Source of the DNA: Collinsella aerofaciens
Lineage (GTDB): Bacteria > Actinomycetota > Coriobacteriia > Coriobacteriales > Coriobacteriaceae
Direction of reading: 5' to 3'
NCBI RefSeq assembly: GCF_005845035.1
Contig: NZ_SPFO01000004.1
Coordinates: forward strand, 62,001 to 126,000
Length of the DNA: 64,000 nucleotides
A model generated the notes under the pieces. It was given only the letters and a program-made list of their open reading frames with translations, ran no database searches and was not told where the DNA came from. Shown in pieces: positions 33,308-42,882 of the stretch. A program made the position numbers and the translations under genes. How positions within the stretch are numbered: the stretch's first letter is position 1; each line of letters opens with the position of its first letter.

Positions 33308-35530
33308 ATGGAGAAGCATAAAGTGATCTGCCCGTATTGCGGCGCCGGTTGCCAGTTTAACCTCCTGGTCCAAAACGGCCAGGTCGTGGGTACCGAACCG
33401 CTCAACGGCATCACCAACCAGAGCGAGCTGTGCCTTAAGGGCATGAGCGGCTATGACTTCATCAACGACACCAAGATCTTGACTCCTCGCGTACTGCACC
33501 CGATGATCCGCCGCACTAAGGGCGCGGATCTTGAGCGCGTAAGCTGGGACGAGGCACTGGATTTCACCGCATCTAAGATGCAGGCCATAATTGACGAATA
33601 TGGTCCTAACGCTGTCATGACTACCGGCTCTTCGCGAGGCGGCGGCAATGAGGCGAACTACGTCATGCAGAAGTTTACGCGTGCGTGCATCGGCACCCAC
33701 AGCGTGGACAACTGCGCCCGTACTTGACACGGCCCTACTGTCCTCGGTCTGATGGACACGGTTGGTTCAGGTTGCATGTCATGCTCCATCCCCGGTATGG
33801 AGGATGCGGGCTGCATTTTCCTCTTCGGCTATAACCCTGCCGATTCGCACCCCATCGTCGCAAGGCGTATCGTGCGAGCCAAAGAAAAGGGTTGCAAGAT
33901 CATCGTCGCCGATCCGCGCCATATCGAAACCGCGCGTATCGCCGATCTCTACCTTCCGATCAAGAACGGTTGCAACGTTGCGTTCCTCAACGCCTTTGCC
34001 AACTGTCTGGTCAACGATGGCCTCTACGACAAGGAATTCGTCGCCGAGCACACGAACGGCTTTGACGAGTGGTGGGAGACCATCAAGAACTACACTCCCG
34101 AATCTGTACAGGACATCACGGGTGTCGAGCCCGCGTTGATCCACCAAGCTGCCGAGATGTACGCCACGGCGAAGCCCTCTGCCATCATTGGCTGGGGCAT
34201 GGGCGTATGCCAGCAGAAGCAGAACCTGAAGACGGTGCACACCATCGCCTCCATCGCCTGCGTTGCCGGCCAGATCGGCAAACCCAATTCCGGCCTCGCG
34301 CCCGTGCGCGGTCAGAATAACGTCCAGGGCTCCTGCGATATGGGCATGCTGCCCAACCTGTACCCTGGCTACCAGAAAGTCACTGACCCCGCAGTGCGTG
34401 CCAAGTTTGCCAAAGCTTGGGGCGTGCCCGAGGAAAAGCTCCCGCTCGAGGAGGGCTACAAGCTCACCGATCTGGGCCACCTGGTCGACGAGGGCAAGGT
34501 GCACTGCTTCTACAACTACGGCGAGGACCCGGTGCAGACCGAGCCCGATTCGGCCGGTATGCGCAAGACGCTCTCCGAGCTGGATCTGTTCATTTGCCAG
34601 GACATCTTTATGACGCAGACGACCATGCTCGCCGACGTCATCCTGCCTGCCACCTCTTGGGGCGAGCACGAGGGTGTCTTTACCGCATCCGACCGTAGCT
34701 TCCAGCACTTTGACGCGGCCGTTCCGCCCAAGGGCGAGTGCCGTCACGACTGGGAGATCTTCGCGGACCTGTCCACGCGTATGGGTTACCCCATGCACTA
34801 CGACAACACCGAGCAGATCTGGAACGAGTGCATTAGCCTGTGCCCCAATTTTGTGGGCGCGACCTACGAGAAGATGGCTCCCGAGGGCGGCTACGCCCAG
34901 TGGCCCGTCAAGAGCACCGATGTGAACGACCACGGTACGCCCGACATGTTCGCTGGTGGCAAGTTCACCACCAAGGACGGCCGCGCCAACCTGATGGCGC
35001 ACGACTGGGAGGCGCCCTCCGAGCTTCCTGACGATGAGTACCCGCTCATTCTGTGCACCGTCCGCGAGGTCGGCCACTACAGCTGCCGTTCGATGACCGG
35101 CAACTGCAAGACGCTGGCGCTGCTTGCCGATGAGCCCGGTTTTGTCCGCATGAATCCCGCGGACGCCCAGGCGCGCGGCATCAAGAACGGCGACATCGTC
35201 TCGATTCACAGCCGCCGCGGCCAGGTATACAGCCGCGCCGACGTGAGCGACCGTATCAACAAGGGCACGGTCTATATGACCTACCAGTGGTGGATCGGCA
35301 AGTGCAACGAGCTGACCATGCACAAGGTCGACCCGGTCTCGCATACGCCCGAGGACAAGTTCTCCGCCTGCCAGGTCGACGCCATTGCCGACCAGGTCTG
35401 GGCCGAGGGCGAGGTCGAGCGTCAGTACACCGAGCTCAAGCAGGCTCTGGTGGATGCCGCCGCTCCCCAAGACGTTGAGCCCGGCGCCGCCAAGTTCGAC
35501 GACGAGGCGCACGTGAACCAAATCGTGTAG
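33308..35530 (+). CDS. fdhF: Formate dehydrogenase H, selenocysteine-containing (UGA 33725-33727 = Sec140)
   Basis: Oxidises formate to CO2 at a Mo-bis-MGD site and passes electrons to the hydrogenase. The gene is read from ATG 33308 (GGAAGGAGGG upstream) through in-frame TGA 33725-33727 to TAG 35530, giving 740 residues. Sec falls at codon 140 in NCART-U-HGPTVLG, the position and context of E. coli FdhF Sec140 (CARV-U-HGP). The N-terminal [4Fe-4S] motif is CPYCGAGCQF…LCLKG (from Cys8). FGYNPADSHPIVA and the C-terminal molybdopterin-binding domain are intact. It follows hydN by 74 bp. Confidence 0.96.
33728..33765 (+). promoter_or_regulatory. Bacterial SECIS element of fdhF
   Basis: GTCC (33740-33743) pairs with GGAC (33754-33757). 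The loop TCGGTCTGAT contains GGTCTG about 19 nt after the UGA, matching the GGUCUG loop that SelB recognises in E. coli fdhF. Confidence 0.8.
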
Positions 35531-35551
35531 TCCCGTTCTCGTTGGCTTTTT

Positions 35552-35595
35552 GGGCCGGGCGTCCCGTACGTTCGGGAGCCCGGCCCGTTATTTTG
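35552..35595 (+). terminator. Intra-operon hairpin between fdhF and hyfA
   Basis: GGGCCGGGC (35552-35560) pairs with GCCCGGCCC (35578-35586), with an inner TCCCG/CGGGA stem, followed by GTTATTTTG. It is a good terminator by shape in the middle of the locus, so it may set the ratio of FdhF to hydrogenase. Confidence 0.7.
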
Positions 35596-35608
35596 AAAGG
35601 AAGTGGGG

Positions 35609-36226
35609 ATGAACCGCTTCATCGACATCAACCCGGAGAGGTGCATCGGCTGCGGAACATGCCAGTCCGCCTGTGCCGACGCCCACCGGATGCAGGGTCT
35701 TCAGGATACGCCGCGCCTGGCGCTCGTGAAGACCGGCGGTATTTCGGCCGCCCTTGCCTGTCACCATTGCGAGGGTGCCCCCTGCGCCGAGGTTTGCCCG
35801 GTGAATGCCATCGAGCACGATGGCGACCGCATCCACGTCAAGGAGCAGGAGTGCATCGGGTGCAGGCTGTGCGCCATCGCGTGCCCCTTCGGAGCCATCC
35901 ATCCCGATGGCACGTCTATCGCCGGTGTCGCAGGCATGTGCGACCCGACGCCTTCGTATCCTAAGTCCCTGAGCAGCCTGCTTACGTGGGCTCCCGGCCA
36001 GTACACCTGCGCTGTCAAGTGCGACCTGTGCGCCTTTGATCCTGACGGCCCGCATTGTGTGGCGGCGTGCCCCACCAAGGCGCTGACCGTCATGGGCGGC
36101 GCGGCCGATCGCGAGCTCGACGAGGCCAAGCGCCTGCGCTCGATCGAAAACGGTCCGGTCGTCGACGTTGCCGCTGTGGCCCAGGGCCTCTCCGAGAAAG
36201 CAGAAGGGAGCGTAAACAATGGATAG
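35609..36226 (+). CDS. hyfA: Hydrogenase-4 ferredoxin subunit, HyfA/HycB-like
   Basis: A 205-residue polyferredoxin linking FdhF to the membrane hydrogenase. Cysteine groups are CIGCGTCQSACADAH (~residues 12-26), CHHCEGAPCAEVCP (~51-64), CIGCRLCAIACP (~83-94) and CDLCAFDPDGPHCVAACP (~138-155). ATG 35609 lies 6 bp after GAAAGGAAG; a GTG two codons earlier is possible. Its last codons overlap the start of hyfB (ATG 36219), so the pair is translationally coupled. Confidence 0.9.
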   Translation: MNRFIDINPERCIGCGTCQSACADAHRMQGLQDTPRLALVKTGGISAALACHHCEGAPCAEVCPVNAIEHDGDRIHVKEQECIGCRLCAIACPFGAIHPDGTSIAGVAGMCDPTPSYPKSLSSLLTWAPGQYTCAVKCDLCAFDPDGPHCVAACPTKALTVMGGAADRELDEAKRLRSIENGPVVDVAAVAQGLSEKAEGSVNNG

Positions 36227-38237
36227 CATGACGCTGTTTATCGCATCGCTTGCCGTCTCGTGCATCGGTGCGCTCGCCTCGGTTCTGCTGATCAAGGCCG
36301 ATAACGCCGCCAAGACCGCCGGCTGCCTTATCGGCGCCGTCGCCGCGGTGCTTTCGTTTGTGGCCGGTATCCAGGCCGTGCTGGGCGACGTCACGTCGGT
36401 CGACACCATCGTGTTCTTCCCGTTTGCCCATTTCCAGCTGCTGCTCAATCAGCTGTCCGGCCTGTTCGTGGCGCTCATCTCGGTGCTCGCGTTTGCCGGC
36501 TCGATCTACGGTCTCAACTACTTTGATGAGTACCCGGGCAAAAAGGGCCGCGCCGGCTTCTTCTTTAACACCTTCGTGGCGTCCATGATGCTCGTCATCA
36601 CCGCCGACAACGTGTTTTGGTTCCTGGTCGCCTTTGAGCTCATGTCGCTGACCTCGTATTTCCTGGTCGTGATCGAGGAGAACGAGAACTCCATCCATGG
36701 CGGTTGGCTCTACTTTGTGATCGCGCACGTGGGCTTTGTGCTCATCATGGCGAGCTTCCTCACCATGACCAACTTCGCCGGTGGCTCGTTTGCCTTTGCG
36801 GATTTCCGCGCCACGCAGTTTAGCCCCGCGGTCGCATCCGTGTGCTTCGTGCTCGCCTTCTTTGGCTTTGGCGCCAAGGCCGGTATCATCCCGCTGCACG
36901 GCTGGCTGCCCAAGGCACATCCCGAGGCGCCGTCCAACGTGTCGGCCCTCATGTCCGGCGGCATGATCAAGATCGGTATCTTCGGCATCCTCAAGGTTGG
37001 TCTCGACCTGCTTTCCGCCTCGGGCGTTCAGGTCTGGTGGGGCCTTATGGTCATGGTCTTCGGTGCGATCTCGTCGGTCCTCGGCGTGGCCTTCGCCCTG
37101 CAGGAGCATGACATCAAGCGCCTGCTGGCCTATCACTCCGTCGAGAACATCGGCATCATTCTGCTCGGCGTCGGCGCCTCCATGGCCGCCATGGCGCTCA
37201 ACTCTGTCGGCATCGCCGTCCTGGCCCTGATGGCCGCCCTCTACCACACGTTTAACCACGCGATGTTTAAGGGCGAGCTGTTCTTGGGCGCCGGTGCGCT
37301 GCTGTACTCCACGGGTACGCGCAATATGGAGAAGATGGGCGGCCTGTTCCGTCGTATGCCGGCAACGGCCATCTGTTTCCTCGTTGGCGCGCTTGCCATC
37401 TCGGCCATCCCGCCCTTCAACGGCTTTGTGTCCGAGTGGTTTACCTACCAGTCGCTGTTTAATGCCGCCATGCAGGGCGACAAGGCCGTCATGATCGTGG
37501 CCGTGTTCGCTGCCGTCGCGCTTGCCATTACCGGCGCGCTGGCTGTTACGTGCTTCGTCAAGGCCTATGGCGTCTCCTTTGCCTCCGCGCCCCGCTCCGA
37601 GGCCGCTGCCAATGCCAAGGAGGTTCCCGCCCCCATGGTGTTTGCGCAGGGCCTGCTCGCGGCCATCTGCGTCGTGCTGGGCATTGGCGCTCCCGTGATC
37701 GCGCCCGTGCTGGTCGATGTCGCCGCGTCCGTGCTGCATCCGTACGATGGCGTGTTTGCCGCCGAGGGCATGGAGCTCATGAACCAGTACTCCGGCGCTG
37801 CCACCTCCACGCCCGCGATCGCCATTGCGCTCGTGGTGCTTGTCGGTCTTGCCTGCGGTTATCGCAAGCTCAAGACCGTCGGCAAGGTGCAGAAGTCCCA
37901 GCCGTGGGCATGCGGCTATGCTCCCAACGAGCATATGCCCGTCGTGGCCACGACCTTTGCCTCCGAGGTGTCCTGGTTTATGCAGCCGCTCTACACGCTG
38001 CGCGACCGTTGCACGGCCGTCTGCTGGTCCATCGCGCACTTCTTCCAGAAGCTCACCGGTGTGGCCGAGGCTGTGGAGCCCGTACCCGACAAGGTTCTCG
38101 TCGATGCCCCGCATAAGGGTGTCGAGAAGCTCGCCGACCTCGCGACTAAGCTCGAGGGCGGCAACTACAGCATCTATATCTGCTACATCGTCGCGGCACT
38201 CGTGGTGTTCCTCGTGCTCGCCGTGCAAATGGGTTAA
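36219..38237 (+). CDS. hyfB: Hydrogenase-4 membrane subunit B, antiporter-like
   Basis: A 672-residue polytopic membrane protein of the Mrp/NuoL-M-N family, proposed to move protons or sodium when the hydrogenase turns over. Family signatures are GFGAKAGIIPLHGWLPKAHPEAP (as GFGAKAGIIPLHGW plus following), FALQEHDIKRLLAYHSVENIG near residue 300 with its conserved lysine, and LYHTFNHAMFKGELFLGAG. Length fits HyfB/HycC. The start overlaps hyfA by 8 bp. The next gene follows 12 bp later behind AAGGAGGGG. Confidence 0.93.
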   Translation: MDSMTLFIASLAVSCIGALASVLLIKADNAAKTAGCLIGAVAAVLSFVAGIQAVLGDVTSVDTIVFFPFAHFQLLLNQLSGLFVALISVLAFAGSIYGLNYFDEYPGKKGRAGFFFNTFVASMMLVITADNVFWFLVAFELMSLTSYFLVVIEENENSIHGGWLYFVIAHVGFVLIMASFLTMTNFAGGSFAFADFRATQFSPAVASVCFVLAFFGFGAKAGIIPLHGWLPKAHPEAPSNVSALMSGGMIKIGIFGILKVGLDLLSASGVQVWWGLMVMVFGAISSVLGVAFALQEHDIKRLLAYHSVENIGIILLGVGASMAAMALNSVGIAVLALMAALYHTFNHAMFKGELFLGAGALLYSTGTRNMEKMGGLFRRMPATAICFLVGALAISAIPPFNGFVSEWFTYQSLFNAAMQGDKAVMIVAVFAAVALAITGALAVTCFVKAYGVSFASAPRSEAAANAKEVPAPMVFAQGLLAAICVVLGIGAPVIAPVLVDVAASVLHPYDGVFAAEGMELMNQYSGAATSTPAIAIALVVLVGLACGYRKLKTVGKVQKSQPWACGYAPNEHMPVVATTFASEVSWFMQPLYTLRDRCTAVCWSIAHFFQKLTGVAEAVEPVPDKVLVDAPHKGVEKLADLATKLEGGNYSIYICYIVAALVVFLVLAVQMG

Positions 38238-38249
38238 GGAGGGGAGAGC

Positions 38250-39176
38250 ATGAACAACATCGTACTTGCCGTTCTGCAGGGCGTGGTCGTCATGGCCGTC
38301 GCACCGTTCTTCTCCGGTCTCGGCCGCGTGATCCGCGCCAAGATGCACAACCGTCGCGGCCCCAGCATCATGCAGGACTACCGCGACCTGGCCAAGCTCT
38401 TTGCGCGCCCCGAGTCCCAGAGCGAGGATGCGAGCTTTGCGCTGCGCATCATGCCGCCGCTGTTCTTCGCCGTCGCCTTTATGCTCGCGATGGGCCTGCC
38501 GCTCTTTACGGCAAAAAGCCCCATCCCGGTCTTTGGTGACGCCATCACCATCATGTACAGCCTGGCGCTCGCCCGCTTCTTCTTCGCCCTCTGCGGTGTG
38601 GATTCGTCCAACGCCTACGCCGGTATCGGCGGCGTTCGCGAGCTGCTCATGAGCGTGCTCATCGAGCCGTCCATGCTGCTGGCGCTGTTTGCCGCCGCCC
38701 TGGTGTGCGGTTCCACCGACATCGCCACCATGGGTCAGCACATCATGACGGGCGCCATCGACGCGCCGGTCGCCGTGATCCTCGCCGGCATCGCCTTTGC
38801 GATTGCCTGCTACATGGAGCTCGGCAAGCTGCCGTTTGACCAGGCCGAGGCCGAGCAGGAGCTTCAGGAAGGCCCGCTCGCCGAGCTTTCCGGCCCGTCG
38901 CTCGCCATGGCCAAGCTTGCCATGTCTATGAAACAGGTCCTGGTCGTCGCCTGGTTCTGCGCGATCTTCGTCCCCTGGGGCGAGCCCGCGACCGTGGGGG
39001 CCGCCGCCGTTCTGGGCGCAGTCATCTTCCTGGTGAAGTGCCTGGTCGACTTTGTCGTATGCGGCGTGATCGAGAACTCCTGCTCGCGCTCGCGTTTTAA
39101 GGTACTCGGCAATCAGACCTGGGCCGTCGTTGGCATCGCCGTTCTGGCGTTTGTCTTCGTGGTCGTCGGCGTGTAG
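38250..39176 (+). CDS. hyfC: Hydrogenase-4 membrane subunit C (NuoH-like)
   Basis: A 308-residue membrane subunit of the NuoH/HycD family that anchors the hydrogenase arm to the antiporter-like subunits. It shows the family segments GLGRVIRAKMHNRRGPS near residue 25 and the acidic loop MELGKLPFDQAEAEQEL near residue 190, equivalent to the conserved glutamates of NuoH. ATG 38250 follows AAGGAGGGGAG. It is 15 bp before hyfD. Confidence 0.93.
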   Translation: MNNIVLAVLQGVVVMAVAPFFSGLGRVIRAKMHNRRGPSIMQDYRDLAKLFARPESQSEDASFALRIMPPLFFAVAFMLAMGLPLFTAKSPIPVFGDAITIMYSLALARFFFALCGVDSSNAYAGIGGVRELLMSVLIEPSMLLALFAAALVCGSTDIATMGQHIMTGAIDAPVAVILAGIAFAIACYMELGKLPFDQAEAEQELQEGPLAELSGPSLAMAKLAMSMKQVLVVAWFCAIFVPWGEPATVGAAAVLGAVIFLVKCLVDFVVCGVIENSCSRSRFKVLGNQTWAVVGIAVLAFVFVVVGV

Positions 39177-39191
39177 GAGAAGGGAGAAACA

Positions 39192-40649
39192 ATGTCATTT
39201 GCAGTCAGTCTGTCCCTTCTCGGCTTGGTCGCTATCGCGGCCCCGATGGTGGCCTCGGTGCTCGTCGCCCTGTTCCCCCGTCCGTACGCCAAGTGGTTCA
39301 GCGTTTTGGGTGCCGCCGTCTCTACGGTCTGCACCATCGCCCTCGCCGCGAATTTCGCTGGCGCCGGCATGCCCGACACGCAGGTCCCCCTGATCTCGTT
39401 TGGGCAGACCCTCGTCATGGGATTCACCTTCGATCGCATGAGCACGCTGCTCGCGCCCGCCTTTGTGGGTATCGGCCTGCTTGTCGTGATCTATTCGATT
39501 CCCTATATGAGCGAGAATAACCGTGAGCATCCCGATGCGCCGCGTCGTCGCTTCTACGCGTACCTCGCGACCTTCATCGGTGCCATGGCCGGCCTTGTGT
39601 ACAGCTCGACCCTTTTGGGCCAGCTCGTGTTCTTTGAGATCACGGGTGCGTGCTCTTGGGGCCTCATTAGCTACTACATGTCGCCTACGGCCAAGAAGGC
39701 CGGCATGAAGGCCCTGATCATTACGCATATCGGTGCGCTCGGCCTGTATCTGGGCGCCGCCATCGTGTTTGCCCATACCGGCACCTTCGCCATCACCGCG
39801 ATTGCCGGCCTCGACGCCAAGCTCAAGGCTATCGTCCTTTTGCTCGTGCTGTTTGCGGCCTGGGCCAAGTCCGCACAGGTCCCCATGTACATGTGGCTGC
39901 CTTCGGCCATGGAGGCGCCGACGCCTGTTTCGGCCTACCTGCATGGTGCCTCGATGGTCAAGGTCGGCGTGTGCGTGTTCGCGCGTGCACTCGTATCTGC
40001 CGGCGAGATTCCCGAGATCGTGGGCTGGGTCGCCATTATCGACGCCATGGTCACCATGCTCTTTGGTTTCCTTATGTACCTGCCGCAAAAGGACATGAAG
40101 CGCCTGCTGGCCTTCTCCACGATCGCCCAGCTCTCCTATGTGTTCTTTGGTCTGGGCCTTTCGGTCTTTGGCAGCCAGCTCGCCTTCGATGGTGCCGTGT
40201 GCCACATCTTTAACCACGCCTTCGCCAAGACCCTGTTCTTCCTGATCGCGGGTTCGTTCTCCTTTACGCTCGGCACGCGTATGCTGCCCAAGCTTCGCGG
40301 CATCGTAAAGAAGTACCCGATCTCGGGTGTGGGCTTTGGTGTGGCGGCGCTCGCCATTGCCGGCGTGCCGCCCATGAACACGTTCTTCTCGAAGTTCCAG
40401 ATTATCGCCGGCGGCTTTTCCGTTGGTGCCGGCAACGTCGCGATTCTGGTGCTCGTGTGCATCATGGTCGCCGAGACCGTCGCCACCTTTGCCTGGTTCC
40501 TCAAGTGGATGGGCTATTGCCTGCCCGGTGAGCCGAGCGAGGAAGTCGCTGCGGGAGCCCCGCTTCCCCGCGCGATGGCGTTCGTGTTCATCGTGCTCAT
40601 CATCATGGTTATCGTCAGCGGCCCGCTTTCGGCCAGCTGGATCGGTTAG
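39192..40649 (+). CDS. hyfD: Hydrogenase-4 membrane subunit D, antiporter-like
   Basis: A 485-residue second antiporter-like subunit. It has the family signature AAWAKSAQVPMYMWLPSAME, then PVSAYLHGASMVKVGV, LPQKDMKRLLAFSTIAQL and CHIFNHAFAKTLFFLIAG. The presence of HyfD and HyfF as well as HyfB distinguishes this hydrogenase-4 type from E. coli hydrogenase-3 (HycC alone) and predicts more ion-translocating channels. AGAAGGGAGAAAC precedes the ATG. Confidence 0.92.
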   Translation: MSFAVSLSLLGLVAIAAPMVASVLVALFPRPYAKWFSVLGAAVSTVCTIALAANFAGAGMPDTQVPLISFGQTLVMGFTFDRMSTLLAPAFVGIGLLVVIYSIPYMSENNREHPDAPRRRFYAYLATFIGAMAGLVYSSTLLGQLVFFEITGACSWGLISYYMSPTAKKAGMKALIITHIGALGLYLGAAIVFAHTGTFAITAIAGLDAKLKAIVLLLVLFAAWAKSAQVPMYMWLPSAMEAPTPVSAYLHGASMVKVGVCVFARALVSAGEIPEIVGWVAIIDAMVTMLFGFLMYLPQKDMKRLLAFSTIAQLSYVFFGLGLSVFGSQLAFDGAVCHIFNHAFAKTLFFLIAGSFSFTLGTRMLPKLRGIVKKYPISGVGFGVAALAIAGVPPMNTFFSKFQIIAGGFSVGAGNVAILVLVCIMVAETVATFAWFLKWMGYCLPGEPSEEVAAGAPLPRAMAFVFIVLIIMVIVSGPLSASWIG

Positions 40650-40662
40650 GAGGTAGAACGAC

Positions 40663-41316
40663 ATGGGTTATTCGATCGTCAACATCCTTGGCGGCCTTCT
40701 GATCGTCACGTCCACCATGGTGGTCGTCTCAAAGAACATCAAGCACGCCATCAGCTGGTATGCGGTGCAGTCGCTGGTGCTCGTGGGACTGCTCGCCACG
40801 CTCGGTGTCACTACCGGCGCGCAGGAGCTGCTTATGTGGGCTGGATCTGCCTTTATCACCAAGGTCGTCCTGGTCCCTTACATCCTCAACCGCGCATACA
40901 AGAAGATGGGCGAGCCGAGCGACGCATCGCTCAAGGCCGGCCTTAAGCCCGCATGGGCCATTTGCATCATCGCCGTCGAGGTTGCGATCTGCTTTACCGT
41001 CGTGACGCAGATCAGCCTGCCCACGGCCGAGGTCGCAACGCCTGCGCTCGCTATTAGCTTCGCTCACTTCTTTGTGGGCCTCACCTGCATCATCTCGCAG
41101 CGCAACATCATGAAGCAGATCTTTGGATACTGCCTTATGGAAAACGGCAGCCATGTGACGCTCGCGCTTTTGGCCCCCACCGCTCCCGAGATCATCGAGA
41201 TCGGTATTGCCACCGACGCCATCTTTGCCGTCATCATCATGTCCATCGTCGTGCGTCGCATTTGGGACGACTCCCACTCGCTCGATGCGCGCGACCTGTC
41301 CGAGCTGAGGGGGTAG
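40663..41316 (+). CDS. hyfE: Hydrogenase-4 membrane subunit E
   Basis: A 217-residue hydrophobic protein of the HyfE family, partly similar to NuoK/MrpC. Segments include YSIVNILGGLLIVTSTMVVV, NRAYKKMGEPSD and the C-terminal LMENGSHVTLALLAP and VVRRIWDDSHSLDARDLSELRG, the last being a typical HyfE tail. ATG 40663 follows TAGGAGGTAGAACG. It is 3 bp from hyfF. Confidence 0.9.
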   Translation: MGYSIVNILGGLLIVTSTMVVVSKNIKHAISWYAVQSLVLVGLLATLGVTTGAQELLMWAGSAFITKVVLVPYILNRAYKKMGEPSDASLKAGLKPAWAICIIAVEVAICFTVVTQISLPTAEVATPALAISFAHFFVGLTCIISQRNIMKQIFGYCLMENGSHVTLALLAPTAPEIIEIGIATDAIFAVIIMSIVVRRIWDDSHSLDARDLSELRG

Positions 41317-41319
41317 TCC

Positions 41320-42879
41320 ATGGAAACGTTGATTCTCGCCCTGCTCGCGACTCCTTTGGTGTTCTCGCTGGTCATGGCGTTTTTGCCCAAGAATACGTCC
41401 TATAACGTGTTTGCCGGTCTCAACCTGGTCTCCGTCGCAGCCGTGCTGGTGCTGTCGATTATGACGGCCGGTGACGTCCTTATGAGCGGCGAAACCGCGA
41501 GCGCTCTTGGCCTGTGGTTCCACCTCGATTCGCTGGGCGCCATCTTTGTGCTGCTCATCGGCTTTATCGGTTTTCTTACGGGGCTGTTCTCGCTGCCCTA
41601 TGTAAAGGCCGATATCGAGGAGGGCTCCATGCCCGCCGAGCGCGCCAAGCAGTATTTTGCGCTGTTTAGCCTGTTTGTGTTCACCATGCTGCTCGCATGC
41701 CTGTCCAACAACATGATCCTCACCTGGGCCGCCGTGGAGGCAACCACGCTTTCCACCGTGTTCCTCGTGGGTATCTACAAGAACAAGACGGCCCTCGAGG
41801 CTTCTTGGAAGTATGCGATGGTCTGCACCGCCGGCGTGGCCTTTGGCCTGTTCGGTACGCTGCTGATCTACGCCAACGCCGCCGACGTGATTCCCAACGC
41901 CCACGAGGCCGCATTCCTGTCGTGCGTGCTGCCGTATGCCGACCAGTTCGACCCGACGCTCATGCGCCTCGCCTTTGCGTTTGTCGTGATCGGCTTTGGC
42001 ACCAAGGCCGGCCTGTTCCCCATGCATACTTGGCTGCCCGATGCCCACTCCCAGGCTCCGAGCCCTGTCTCGGCCCTGCTCTCGGGCGTGCTGCTTAAGT
42101 GCGCCATGCTTGTGATCATGCGCTTCTACGGCTTTACTATCCAGGCCGTGGGCGCCGAGTATCCGCAACTTTTGCTGCTGATCGTCGGCACGCTGTCCAT
42201 TTTGGTGGCGGCGCTTTCGATGTTTCGCCAGGACGACCTCAAGCGCCGCTTTGCGTACTCGTCTGTGGAGAACGTGGGCGTTATCGCCCTGTGCCTGGGT
42301 ATCGGTGGCCCGCTGGGTATCGCCGCGGCCCTGCTGCACTGCGTGTTCCACGGCTTTACCAAGACGCTTGCCTTCTGCGTGTCCGGCAACATCCAGCACG
42401 CCTTTGGCACGCGTAGCCTGGCCAAGATCCAGGGCGTCGTCGAGGTTGCCCCCGCAACTGCCGCGCTCGCCATCCTGGCGCTGCTCGGTCTTGGTGCCTT
42501 CCCGCCCTTTGGCATGTTTATCTCTGAGTTCCTGACTTTTGTCGCCGGTGTTACCGCCGGTCCCATGTGGCTGGTCGTCGTGGTCGCCCTCGGTCTTACC
42601 GTGGCCATCTCCGCGCTCACCCGCATCGCACTCAAGTCGGTGTTCGGCCATGCGCCCCAGGGCATGGGCAAGCATGAGGCCCCGGCGCTCATGCTTATCC
42701 CCGAAATCATCCTGGCTGTCATGATCTTGTGGTTTGGCATCGCCACCCCGCTGCCCCTCGTGCACGGTGTGGAGACCGCGACCGGCATCGTGCTCGAGCA
42801 GAGCACCGAGGAACTTCACGCGACGCCGATGTACCGCGCTGTGTTCGGTACCGAGACCGCTCAGAGCGAGGTGGAGTAA
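41320..42879 (+). CDS. hyfF: Hydrogenase-4 membrane subunit F, antiporter-like
   Basis: The third antiporter-like membrane subunit, 519 residues, matching HyfF in length. Signatures are TWAAVEATTLSTVFLVG near residue 140, GFGTKAGLFPMHTWLPDAHS near 230, FRQDDLKRRFAYSSVENVG and HCVFHGFTKTLAFCVSGN. Together with HyfB and HyfD it makes the complex I-like membrane arm. The ATG follows the hyfE stop by 3 bp with GAGGGGGTAG ahead. Confidence 0.92.
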   Translation: METLILALLATPLVFSLVMAFLPKNTSYNVFAGLNLVSVAAVLVLSIMTAGDVLMSGETASALGLWFHLDSLGAIFVLLIGFIGFLTGLFSLPYVKADIEEGSMPAERAKQYFALFSLFVFTMLLACLSNNMILTWAAVEATTLSTVFLVGIYKNKTALEASWKYAMVCTAGVAFGLFGTLLIYANAADVIPNAHEAAFLSCVLPYADQFDPTLMRLAFAFVVIGFGTKAGLFPMHTWLPDAHSQAPSPVSALLSGVLLKCAMLVIMRFYGFTIQAVGAEYPQLLLLIVGTLSILVAALSMFRQDDLKRRFAYSSVENVGVIALCLGIGGPLGIAAALLHCVFHGFTKTLAFCVSGNIQHAFGTRSLAKIQGVVEVAPATAALAILALLGLGAFPPFGMFISEFLTFVAGVTAGPMWLVVVVALGLTVAISALTRIALKSVFGHAPQGMGKHEAPALMLIPEIILAVMILWFGIATPLPLVHGVETATGIVLEQSTEELHATPMYRAVFGTETAQSEVE

Positions 42880-42882
42880 CGA

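Noticed and set aside
33257-33727. Separate short gene ending at TGA 33727 followed by another starting at 33752
   Set aside because: The two pieces are one fdhF gene. The TGA is at the Sec140 position with a matching SECIS hairpin and continuous homology on both sides.
36090-38741. An 883-codon minus-strand frame opposite hyfA-hyfB-hyfC
   Set aside because: Same shadow effect. The translation is a His/Gly/Glu-rich string without motifs, and hyfB on the other strand is unambiguous.
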